Part shown: positions 1 through 5,639 of the stretch, piece by piece | How the letters are laid out: each line of letters opens with the position of its first letter | Numbering within the stretch: the stretch's first letter is position 1 | Source of the DNA: Christensenella sp. UBA767 | GTDB taxonomy: Bacteria; Bacillota; Clostridia; Christensenellales; CAG-917 | Length of the DNA: 6,099 nucleotides | Assembly: GCA_002297185.1 (NCBI GenBank) | Contig: DBJV01000045.1 | Coordinates: forward strand, 9,153-15,251 | Reading direction: 5' to 3' | The notes under the pieces: generated by a model | Seen by the model: only the letters and a program-made list of their open reading frames with translations | Told to the model about the DNA's origin: nothing | Database searches by the model: none | Translations under genes and position numbers: made by a program

Positions 1-462
1 ACCGAAGTCGGCGTTATCATTTCGGGCAGTGAAGAGGCAGGTCTGCGCGGCGCAATGGCGTGGTGCGAGGCTCACAAAGGTGAATTTGACGACGTTCCCA
101 CTTGGATTTATTCCTACGACACCATTCACGAAAGCCGTTTCCTCGGTGTAAACTATCGCGACCTCAACGGAACAGTTGCATCCGACAAGGAAGTCAGCGA
201 CTCCTTTATGCAAGCGGCGCAAGAACTCGGCATCAAATGCAACAAGACGTGGGTTCCTCCCTTTGGCGGAGCAACCGACAACGCCGCATTCAACAAAGCA
301 GGTTTCAAGTCCACGGGTATCACCGCACTCGACCACAACTTGCAAGACTACTATCACACCATGCGTGACACGGCAGATAACCTCAACCCGGAGTGCCTAG
401 CTGACTGTTACGCAATCTCCGTTAAGGCGTTAGAGAACTTTGACCGTGATATTGCAAAATAA
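1..462 (+). CDS. M28-type zinc aminopeptidase, C-terminal part (5' end outside window)
   Basis: The reading frame is open from base 1 to a TAA at 460-462, leaving 153 visible residues and no start. Such enzymes are co-catalytic two-zinc exopeptidases that remove N-terminal residues from peptides. Visible M28-like landmarks are SEEAGLRGA (visible residues 10-18), containing the paired Glu that act as general base and metal ligand; YSYD, with Asp40 as a candidate metal ligand; ATDNAAFNKAGF, matching the family's 'sDhxpFxxxGip' segment; and YYHTMRDTADNL, where His119 is the expected last zinc ligand. The N-terminal HxD motif must lie upstream of the window. There is no C-terminal membrane segment or extra domain. 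The gene ends 23 bp before a hairpin terminator and is convergent with the next gene. The family call is fairly secure; exact substrate, and whether there is a signal peptide, cannot be judged. A related M20/M42 metallopeptidase is the alternative. Confidence 0.85.
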   Translation, partial: TEVGVIISGSEEAGLRGAMAWCEAHKGEFDDVPTWIYSYDTIHESRFLGVNYRDLNGTVASDKEVSDSFMQAAQELGIKCNKTWVPPFGGATDNAAFNKAGFKSTGITALDHNLQDYYHTMRDTADNLNPECLADCYAISVKALENFDRDIAK

Positions 463-485
463 CAAATAAACGCTTTATAAATACG

Positions 486-511
486 AAAACGCACGATAAT
501 CGTGCGTTTTT
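486..511. terminator. Rho-independent terminator, probably bidirectional
   Basis: A perfect 11-bp stem (AAAACGCACGA, 486-496, with TCGTGCGTTTT, 500-510) closes a TAA loop. On the plus strand it ends in a run of five T (507-511), giving a classical intrinsic terminator for the peptidase gene. Read on the minus strand, the same stem ends in TTTT then CGTATTT, so it can also stop the convergent operon whose last stop codon is at 532-534. It fills most of the 69-bp gap between the two converging genes. Confidence 0.9.
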
Positions 512-531
512 GCGTTTTTATACGTCTTTTA

Positions 532-1005
532 TTATTTATTGTTTACTATAACCATATCTTTTTCGGACACTTCGATGTCGGCGTAATCCTCGCCGTGTTC
601 GTCGGAGAAAATCACGTACCATTTGCCGTTTATCGAATAGTCCGTCATAATCGTGCCGACTGCGCCTTTATGCACGCCGTAAGTGGAATATTTGTCTTTT
701 TCTACGACAATCATAACTCGGTCGTATTCTTTGAAAACGCTGTTTTGAAAAGTCGGTTTGCGTTTTATATCGTCAATTCTATCCTCGAACTCCGCAATCC
801 AATCTTGCGATAACGAGTAGGGGATTTGGCAAAACTCGTCGCTTTTGAGAGATGCTACAAGATAATCTCCCAAAGCGTTTTTGTTGAAAAACATTACGTC
901 GCAAATACCGCTTTGCTTGTCCTCTATGACGATACCTATATCGCCGACCGAAAGACCTTGTATATCGACGGGTTTCGTTAAACTTACGAGAGCGTACGTT
1001 TCCAT
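532..1005 (-). CDS. Small hypothetical protein with two SH3-like (KOW/DUF4926-like) repeats
   Basis: 157 residues, with no signal peptide or membrane segment, so probably cytosolic. The N-terminal part (about 4-60) and C-terminal part (about 94-155) resemble each other: YALVSLTKPV...GLSVGDIGIVIED aligns with YDRVMIVVEK...GVHKGAVGTIMTD, each followed by a short beta-rich stretch (CDVMFF / WYVIFS). The 'xxGxxGxI' turn after a hydrophobic strand is typical of small SH3-like barrels such as KOW and DUF4926 proteins. The halves are joined by a charged, probably helical linker (about 65-92). The ATG at 1005 lies one base after the stop of the upstream DUF2461 gene, with a GGAAAG ribosome site inside the end of that gene, so the two are translationally coupled. 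I do not recognise a specific function. DUF4926 proteins are often found among toxin/immunity-type loci, but nothing here supports that role. Confidence 0.75.
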   Translation of the reverse strand: METYALVSLTKPVDIQGLSVGDIGIVIEDKQSGICDVMFFNKNALGDYLVASLKSDEFCQIPYSLSQDWIAEFEDRIDDIKRKPTFQNSVFKEYDRVMIVVEKDKYSTYGVHKGAVGTIMTDYSINGKWYVIFSDEHGEDYADIEVSEKDMVIVNNK

Positions 1006-1006
1006 T

Positions 1007-1684
1007 TTATCTTTCCGTCATGGACTCGGCGAGCATCATAAAGTCGTAAAGCGGTTTTATCATTGCAAACTGCTCGCAGAGGGTTTTTGCGAGGTCGGGG
1101 GAGAAGAGAAGGTCGATATCGTGCGAATTTGCGATAAAGCACATATCTTTCTTTTCAAGCCACAGCGCGATATCTTGCGGATAGTCGGGATAGTGCGGCT
1201 TTTTGTACGTTTCGCCTACAAATTGGAAAATATCCTGATTTTCAAAGCACTTTTTTGCGGCTTGGAAAGATTTGGAATTTGCCAAAATCAAGTTGCGCAT
1301 GCTTGCCATACTTTTTGCGTCGGCGCAGTAGTAGCCGCAACCGTAGCGGAATCCGTAAGGGGACAACTCAAAGAAATAGCCCGGCAGTCCGTACATTTGA
1401 TTTTTGTCGCGCATAAAGGTGAACCACATATGGTCTCTGTAAAGGCTCGTCTTGTCTTTTGCAAAACGCAAATCTTTATAAAGGCGGGATATAACGCTCC
1501 TCGGCTCTGTGATAAAGCCCTTGTCTATTTTGAGCATGTCGGGCGTCATTTCTCTTACAATATCGCAAAACGGAGCGTAGAGGTATTGTTTGAAATCCTC
1601 TTTATGCTCCGCATACCACGCTTTTGAGTTGTATTGGTGGTTGAAATATAAAAAGTCGAGAGAACGTTGTGAAAACGTCGTCAT
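1007..1684 (-). CDS. DUF2461 (TIGR02453-like) family protein
   Basis: 225 residues, the usual length for this family, and apparently complete. Characteristic segments are the N-terminal FLYFNHQYNSKAWYAEHKEDF (residues 11-31; family pattern 'FLxxLxxNNxxxWFxxhKxxY'), Pro38 in the following helix, and SRLYKDLRFAKDKTSLY (66-82; family pattern 'RixRDxRFskDKsPY'). The middle YFFELSPYGFRYGCGYY (103-119) matches the conserved beta-strand core 'yyxxispxgxxxgaG'. The biochemical activity of DUF2461 is not established to my knowledge, so none is assigned. Its ATG overlaps the stop of the TetR gene by 4 bp (ATGA, 1681-1684), preceded by GAGG seven bases upstream, so it is co-translated with the regulator. 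The next gene begins 1 bp beyond its stop. It carries no secretion signal and is likely cytosolic. Confidence 0.85.
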   Translation of the reverse strand: MTTFSQRSLDFLYFNHQYNSKAWYAEHKEDFKQYLYAPFCDIVREMTPDMLKIDKGFITEPRSVISRLYKDLRFAKDKTSLYRDHMWFTFMRDKNQMYGLPGYFFELSPYGFRYGCGYYCADAKSMASMRNLILANSKSFQAAKKCFENQDIFQFVGETYKKPHYPDYPQDIALWLEKKDMCFIANSHDIDLLFSPDLAKTLCEQFAMIKPLYDFMMLAESMTER

Positions 1685-2289
1685 TGCTTGTCCTCGAAGA
1701 GTGAAACGATGGTATTTTCCACAATCTTGCGCATTGCAGCGTAATCTATGTAGGTGTGGTGATCGTAAACGAACTCGTGCGAGAATGATTGCACGATATC
1801 CATAGAGAAGTGGACGCGCTCCGTGATGTTGGGAGTGGTTACGCCAAGCGACTTGAATTTGTCGGAAATGGCAAGCGTAAGCTCGTCCTCGAGGGCGATA
1901 AATTTCTTATTTACGGCGTCGTCGGTGTGCGACATAGAGTGCAACGCCTCGTGAATGTTGGCTTGTTTTCTATGTATCTCGATTGCGCACTCAAGCACGT
2001 GAGACGCGATTTGAGAGAAGTCCAAGGGTGCGTGCAATTTGTCAATCATTTCCAAAATAGGTGCAAAAGCCGTGTTGACGTAGATTTCGAGTACTTCGAG
2101 AAGGATATCTCTCTTGTCCTTGAAATATCCGTAAACGATGCCCGTGGATACGCCTGCTTGTTTTGCGATTTGCGCCGTGTTGGTGTTGTAATAACCCACC
2201 GTTGAGAAAAGCTCGTATCCGGCTTTGACTATTTTGTTTTTCTTTTCGATAGAACGCTCTTGTTTCGGTTCTCTGACTTCTTGTGCCAT
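1681..2289 (-). CDS. TetR/AcrR-family transcriptional regulator
   Basis: 202 residues, typical of the family. The N-terminal DNA-binding domain runs from about residue 14 to 62: NKIVKAGYELFSTVGYYNT (18-36), then the helix-turn-helix TAQIAKQAGVSTGIVYGYF (38-56), followed by KDKRDILLEV, the usual junction to the ligand-binding helices. Residues about 70-200 are an all-helical, poorly conserved effector and dimerisation domain; its ligand cannot be predicted. The ATG at 2289 is preceded by AGGTGA at good spacing, which supports this start. A near-palindromic 18-bp site lies in its leader, so autorepression is likely. It is the first gene of a tight operon with the DUF2461 protein and the SH3-like protein, and is divergent from the iron uptake genes. 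TetR proteins most often control their own operon, so these two genes are its likely main targets. Confidence 0.92.
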   Translation of the reverse strand: MAQEVREPKQERSIEKKNKIVKAGYELFSTVGYYNTNTAQIAKQAGVSTGIVYGYFKDKRDILLEVLEIYVNTAFAPILEMIDKLHAPLDFSQIASHVLECAIEIHRKQANIHEALHSMSHTDDAVNKKFIALEDELTLAISDKFKSLGVTTPNITERVHFSMDIVQSFSHEFVYDHHTYIDYAAMRKIVENTIVSLFEDKQ

Positions 2290-2298
2290 ACTGTCACC

Positions 2299-2316
2299 TG
2301 CGCATACGTACGCGCA
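2299..2316. promoter_or_regulatory. Probable TetR-family operator (18-bp near-palindrome)
   Basis: TGCGCATACGTACGCGCA reads the same on both strands except for one mismatched base pair (positions 2304 and 2311). It lies in the tetR leader between the predicted transcription start and the ribosome site, and is GC-rich in an otherwise very AT-rich spacer. Size and position fit an autoregulatory TetR-family operator. The assignment to this regulator is inference from proximity. Confidence 0.6.
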
Positions 2317-2333
2317 TTTATAAGGATATATTT

Positions 2334-2361
2334 ATTATACACCAAACCCGAAATAAATCAA
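2334..2361 (-). promoter_or_regulatory. Predicted sigma-70-type promoter of the tetR operon
   Basis: On the minus strand a perfect -10 hexamer TATAAT (plus coordinates 2334-2339) is preceded, 16 bp upstream, by TTGATT (2356-2361). The expected start is near 2327, which puts the palindrome at 2299-2316 about 10-30 bases into the transcript, where a bound repressor would block elongation or initiation. Confidence 0.6.
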
Positions 2362-2374
2362 CTAAAATGAAAAG

Positions 2375-2388
2375 TGAAATTTTTTTCA
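2375..2388. promoter_or_regulatory. Operator-like inverted repeat, upstream copy
   Basis: TGAAATTTTTTTCA has 5-bp inverted arms (TGAAA/TTTCA) and the form TGAA-N6-TTCA. Its right arm runs into TTTCATATTTTTTCG (2384-2398), repeated with one difference at 2459-2473. It lies between the two divergent promoters, about 20 bp upstream of the feo -35. It is a candidate regulator site, though the A/T tracts alone could create such symmetry, so this copy is weaker than the downstream one. Confidence 0.35.
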
Positions 2389-2407
2389 TATTTTTTCGTA
2401 AAAGTGA

Positions 2408-2436
2408 TTGACATCTTTTTTTGATAGTTGTAATAT
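2408..2436 (+). promoter_or_regulatory. Strong sigma-70-type promoter of the feo operon
   Basis: A perfect -35 TTGACA (2408-2413) is separated by exactly 17 bp from TAATAT (2431-2436), one base from the consensus -10. Transcription should start near 2443, leaving a leader of about 70 nt before the first feoA. A promoter this close to consensus implies control by repression. Two kinds of candidate repressor site are present: TGATA-N7-TATCA across the -10 (2422-2438) and the inverted repeat at 2445-2468. Confidence 0.8.
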
Positions 2437-2444
2437 CATAGCGT

Positions 2445-2468
2445 AAATATGAATAAAGTTTCATATTT
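2445..2468. promoter_or_regulatory. Operator-like perfect inverted repeat at the feo start site
   Basis: Two perfect 9-bp arms, AAATATGAA (2445-2453) and TTCATATTT (2460-2468), surround a 6-bp spacer. The site begins at the predicted feo transcription start, an ideal position for a repressor. Its core TGAA-N6-TTCA matches the upstream box at 2375-2388, with centres 75 bp apart. In RNA the arms would form only a weak A-U hairpin with no following U-run, so a DNA operator is favoured over a terminator. The regulator is unknown; the shape does not match the classical Fur box exactly. Confidence 0.55.
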
Positions 2469-2512
2469 TGTCGGATATCGAATAAGATAACCGTACAAGG
2501 AGAGAGAAGAAT

Positions 2513-2725
2513 ATGCCGCTGGTATTTGCACCTATCGGAAAAGATTTGAGAATAGTCAAGATTTTGACTGACGACAAGACCAAAAAACATTTGGAAAGTT
2601 TGGGTATTACCATAGATTCCAACATTAGCATCATATCCCAAAGCGGTGGCAGCGTTATTTGTCACATCAAAGACGGCAGACTCGCTTTGGACAAAGAAAT
2701 GGCAACAAAAATTTTAGTAGCATAA
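2513..2725 (+). CDS. feoA: FeoA-type ferrous iron transport accessory protein (first copy)
   Basis: 70 residues, a single FeoA domain (SH3-like beta barrel), cytosolic. It has the pattern of the divergent first FeoA found in clostridial feo operons: an N-terminal MPLVFAPIGKDLRIVKI strand, TKKHLESLGITIDSNISIIS (23-42, equivalent to 'LxxLGfxxGsxvxvvs'), GGSVICHIKDGRLALDKEMATKI (45-67). It lacks the 'APLGDP' and 'GYxLxLR' segments of classical FeoA, so the two copies are unlikely to be interchangeable. FeoA is thought to bind FeoB and promote its activity; the exact role of this variant is not settled. Start ATG 2513 follows AAGGAGAG about ten bases upstream. It is the first gene after the feo promoter, 15 bp ahead of the second feoA. 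Confidence 0.88.
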   Translation: MPLVFAPIGKDLRIVKILTDDKTKKHLESLGITIDSNISIISQSGGSVICHIKDGRLALDKEMATKILVA

Positions 2726-2740
2726 AATTAGGAGGACAAA

Positions 2741-2974
2741 ATGGAAAAACTTTTGAGTGATTTCATTATCGGCGAGCAAGGCGTAATCAAAGCAGTCGGC
2801 GGCGACGGAAGAATCAGACGTCGTTTGTTCGATATGGGTGTTACGCCGGGCGCAGAAGTGTATCTTCGCAAAAAAGCTCCTCTCGGCGATCCGATTGAGG
2901 TGACTATCAGAGGATACGAGCTTACGCTTCGTAAAACCGAAGCGTCTGTCGTAACGATGGAGGTACAAGAATAA
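2741..2974 (+). CDS. feoA: FeoA, classical type (second copy)
   Basis: 77 residues, one classical FeoA domain. Diagnostic segments are GGDGRIRRRLFDMGVTPGAE (20-39), then VYLRKKAPLGDPIEV (40-54), and RGYELTLRKTEA (57-68), matching the consensus 'rRRLxDMGxtPGxxVxvxxxAPLGDPiexxvrGyxLsLRkxEA' almost fully. FeoA is a cytosolic SH3-fold protein that interacts with FeoB and supports Fe(II) uptake. Translation starts after a perfect AGGAGG (2730-2735) five bases from the ATG, the best ribosome site in the operon. Its stop overlaps the feoB start by one base (TAATG), so feoB translation is coupled to it and FeoA2 and FeoB are probably made in fixed ratio. Confidence 0.96.
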   Translation: MEKLLSDFIIGEQGVIKAVGGDGRIRRRLFDMGVTPGAEVYLRKKAPLGDPIEVTIRGYELTLRKTEASVVTMEVQE

Positions 2975-5592
2975 TGAAAAGATTTGCTCTTGCTGGCAAC
3001 CCGAACTGTGGTAAAACGACTTTGTTTAACAGTTTGACAGGTTCGACCGCACACGTCGGCAACTGGCCGGGCGTCACGGTGGATAAGAAAGAGGGTACGT
3101 ACAAAAAGTGCGCAGAACCCATCGCTATCGTTGACCTTCCCGGTATCTATTCACTTTCTCCATATACACCGGAAGAAGTGATTTCGAGAAACTACATTCT
3201 CGAAGAGAAACCCGATTGCGTCATCAACATCGTTGACGCGACCAACCTCGAGCGTAACCTTTACCTCACGACTCAAATCATGGAAATCGACGTGCCGATG
3301 ATCATCGCACTCAACATGATGGACGCAGTAGAGAAGAACGGTGACAAAATCGACGCAAAGAGCCTCGAAGAAAAAATCGGTCTCCCCGTCGTTGAAATCT
3401 CCGCTTTGCGTGAAAAAGGTCTCGACGAATTGATGCAAAGAGCGTACGAGGTATGCCAACAACCGAGAAAGGGTAGCACCGTTCTCGAAGGCAGCGCGCT
3501 TACGCACCTCATCAACGATTGCAGAATCGCACTCGAAGGATCCGGCGTTGAAAACGCACTCTTCCATGCAGTTAAACTCGTTGAACTCGATGAAATCGAA
3601 GTCGGTCAACATCCGCAAGCGGCTCAAATGGTCGAAGAATTCAAAAAGACCTTCAAAGACGACGTTTTCGGAACAGACTTTGAGGCAATCGTAGCAGATA
3701 GCAGATATAAATACATATCCAAAAACTATTCCACAGTTCTTACCAAGAAAGAAGTAACGACGGAAAAAGATAAACTCAGCACTTCCGACAAGGTCGATAA
3801 GGTGTTGACCCACAAGGTTTGGGGTATTCCTATTTTCCTCGTGATTTTGTTCCTCGTGTTCCACCTCACGTTCGCAGAGGACTTCTTGTTCCTCGGCGCA
3901 GGCGGTGTGTTTGACAGCGATCCTGTCGTATGCAGCGATGCAGAAGGCACGGTTATCGAAAACTTCACCAAATCGATGTATAACGAAGAGACGACGTATT
4001 ACACCGAGGACGGCTACAAGGCAGAACTCTCCTTCGCAGAGGACGGCTCACTTGAATCCGTTGAGGCAAAAGCGTATGTTTATACGGCAGAACACGAACT
4101 TCGTTACGTTGACGAATTGACAGAGGCTGACCTTGATCAAACGTTCTATGCAGACGAAAAAGGCAAATGGGAAGTAACCGTTGAGCCTAACGATGACGGC
4201 GAACTCGAGGCGACTTTCAAAAGCAGTCTTGACGAGTGGTGCTCCGGCATTAGCGCAGCAACGTTCTTCGGATATGAAGAAAGCGTATATGGACCCGGCG
4301 TCATCCTCGCAAACATCCTCAACACGTTCACAGAATGCCTCAGCACGTGCGTAAACTACGGGCTTGAACTTGCAGGCGCTCCCGAATGGTGCATCGGTCT
4401 CATTGTTGACGGTATCCTCGGCGGTTTGTTCGCAGTCCTCGGCTTCTTGCCGCAAATCCTCTTGCTCTTCTTGTTCTTCTCGATATTGGAAGACAGCGGA
4501 TATATGGCGCGTGTAGCGTTCATACTCGACAGAATCTTCAGAAGATTCGGTTTGTCGGGCAGAGCGTTTATGCCTATGATTATGGGCTTTGGTTGCTCCG
4601 TCCCCGCATTCATCAATACTCGTACTCTTGCGGACGAGAACGAAAGAATCGCAACTATCAGAGTCATTCCGTTCTTCAGCTGCGGTGCTAAGTTGCCTAT
4701 TTTGACGGCTATCGCAGGCGGTATCGCAACTCAATTCGGTTTTGATCATCCGGACGTAATCACATATATGATGTACGTGCTTGGCGTGGTGGTCGCAATC
4801 GCAGCGGTTATCTTGATGCGTGCAACGACTATGAAAGGTGAAGTGCCTCCGTTCATTATGGAACTTCCGGCATACCACATTCCGCAACCCAAGAACCTTG
4901 CGGCTCACCTTTGGGATAAGACCAAACACTTTGTTAAGAAAGCGTTCACAATCATCCTTGCATCAACAATACTCATTTGGTTCATCAGCCACTTCAGCTG
5001 GACATGGCAATTCCTTGCAGACGAACAAATGGATCAATCAATCCTTGCAGGTATCGGCGGACTCATTCAACCTCTGTTCACACCGCTCGGATTCGGTTCG
5101 CAACTTAAAGCATTTGGCTGGGTATTCGCAGTCGCAGCTATCACGGGTCTTATTGCAAAAGAAAACGTTATCGCAACCTTCGGTACGCTTGCAGCTTGCA
5201 TCGTCGGCGGTATGATTGACGTAGAGGCAGACGGCGGTATTGCAGCGGCATCAACGATGATTGCGGCAACGGGTATCGACGTTCCGGGCTTGATTGCATT
5301 CATCGCATTCAATATGCTTACGATTCCGTGTTTTGCGGCAGTCGCTACGGCAAAGGCAGAACTTCCCACCAAGAAGTCTTACAGAATGACATTGCTCTTC
5401 TGGATCGGTACGAGCTACATAGTGTCCATGATGATTTATCTCATCGGTGCATGGTGGTGGACGGTGTTCATCTTCGCAGCAATCTGGGCAGCAGTTATCA
5501 CACTCATCGTGCTTGACAACAAGGGCAAGATCAACGTGAAGAAGTTCTTCCAAGACCTCGGCAGCAAACTAAAAATCAAAAAGAACGCATAA
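2974..5592 (+). CDS. feoB: FeoB, GTPase-coupled ferrous iron permease with a large extracytoplasmic insertion
   Basis: 872 residues; E. coli FeoB has about 770. The N-terminal cytosolic G domain is complete: G1 GNPNCGKT (8-15), G2 Thr35 in GVTV, G3 DLPG (54-57), G4 NMMD (114-117), G5 SAL (143-145). A helical regulatory domain and linker (about 160-278) follow. Membrane helix 1 is about 283-301 (HKVWGIPIFLVILFLVFHLTF, 280-300). The permease core resumes at about 443 with GLIVDGILGG (475-484), LEDSGYMARVAF, GFGCSVP (538-544, Cys541), SCGAKLP (569-575, Cys570; many homologues have Arg where Lys573 stands), ELPAYHIP (630-637), KENVIATFGTLA (from 729; commonly KEVVxxT) and TIPCFAAVA (Cys786). The conserved cysteines of the iron path are thus present. 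Residues about 312-430 are an acidic insertion (see separate entry). The start at 2974 overlaps the feoA stop and has GGAGG ten bases upstream. Function as Fe(II) importer is secure; the effect of the insertion is unknown. Confidence 0.97.
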   Translation: MKRFALAGNPNCGKTTLFNSLTGSTAHVGNWPGVTVDKKEGTYKKCAEPIAIVDLPGIYSLSPYTPEEVISRNYILEEKPDCVINIVDATNLERNLYLTTQIMEIDVPMIIALNMMDAVEKNGDKIDAKSLEEKIGLPVVEISALREKGLDELMQRAYEVCQQPRKGSTVLEGSALTHLINDCRIALEGSGVENALFHAVKLVELDEIEVGQHPQAAQMVEEFKKTFKDDVFGTDFEAIVADSRYKYISKNYSTVLTKKEVTTEKDKLSTSDKVDKVLTHKVWGIPIFLVILFLVFHLTFAEDFLFLGAGGVFDSDPVVCSDAEGTVIENFTKSMYNEETTYYTEDGYKAELSFAEDGSLESVEAKAYVYTAEHELRYVDELTEADLDQTFYADEKGKWEVTVEPNDDGELEATFKSSLDEWCSGISAATFFGYEESVYGPGVILANILNTFTECLSTCVNYGLELAGAPEWCIGLIVDGILGGLFAVLGFLPQILLLFLFFSILEDSGYMARVAFILDRIFRRFGLSGRAFMPMIMGFGCSVPAFINTRTLADENERIATIRVIPFFSCGAKLPILTAIAGGIATQFGFDHPDVITYMMYVLGVVVAIAAVILMRATTMKGEVPPFIMELPAYHIPQPKNLAAHLWDKTKHFVKKAFTIILASTILIWFISHFSWTWQFLADEQMDQSILAGIGGLIQPLFTPLGFGSQLKAFGWVFAVAAITGLIAKENVIATFGTLAACIVGGMIDVEADGGIAAASTMIAATGIDVPGLIAFIAFNMLTIPCFAAVATAKAELPTKKSYRMTLLFWIGTSYIVSMMIYLIGAWWWTVFIFAAIWAAVITLIVLDNKGKINVKKFFQDLGSKLKIKKNA
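3907..4263 (+). other. Acidic domain inserted in FeoB between membrane helix 1 and the permease core
   Basis: Codons about 312-430 of feoB. E. coli FeoB, as I recall it, has about 60 residues between the end of the first helix and the 'GlgGG' segment, whereas here there are roughly 180. The extra stretch contains about 31 Asp/Glu against about 7 Lys/Arg and has alternating strand and turn patterns (YYTEDGYKAELSFAEDGSLE, 342-361; GKWEVTVEPNDDGELEATF, 397-415), suggesting a small beta-rich fold rather than disorder. Cys320 and Cys423 bracket it and could form a disulphide or bind metal. With a cytosolic N-terminal G domain, a loop after helix 1 must face outward. The flanking code stays in frame with similar base composition, so it looks like a genuine part of the gene. 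I do not recognise the domain. Confidence 0.75.
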
Positions 5593-5639
5593 GTCGCGCA
5601 GAATGCGCAATATAGACTTTGCGTGAAAAAGAGTGATTT

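Noticed and set aside
881..1627. Open frame of 248 codons on the plus strand across the DUF2461 gene
   Set aside because: The minus-strand frames here match a known family and have ordered overlaps and ribosome sites; the plus-strand product is unrecognisable.
2437..2512. Possible riboswitch in the feo leader
   Set aside because: The leader is only about 70 nt, AT-rich, and beyond the symmetric box at 2445-2468 shows no multi-stem core or terminator/anti-terminator pair.
2714..3122. Several overlapping minus-strand open frames opposite the second feoA and the start of feoB
   Set aside because: All are antisense to very well conserved FeoA and FeoB sequences and give no recognisable product.
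3151..3864. Open frame of 237 codons on the minus strand opposite the FeoB G domain
   Set aside because: Antisense to an intact, strongly conserved GTPase domain; the product has no recognisable domain.
4048..4929. Long open frame on the minus strand (293 codons) opposite feoB
   Set aside because: It lies wholly antisense to conserved FeoB code, its product is a low-complexity Cys/Arg/Glu-rich sequence with no recognisable motif, and I see no ribosome site; it is a shadow of codon bias in feoB.
5596..5608. Small hairpin GCGCA-GAA-TGCGC between feoB and the Cys-rich gene
   Set aside because: Only a 5-bp stem with no T-run; too weak to call a terminator, so the downstream gene is kept in the operon.
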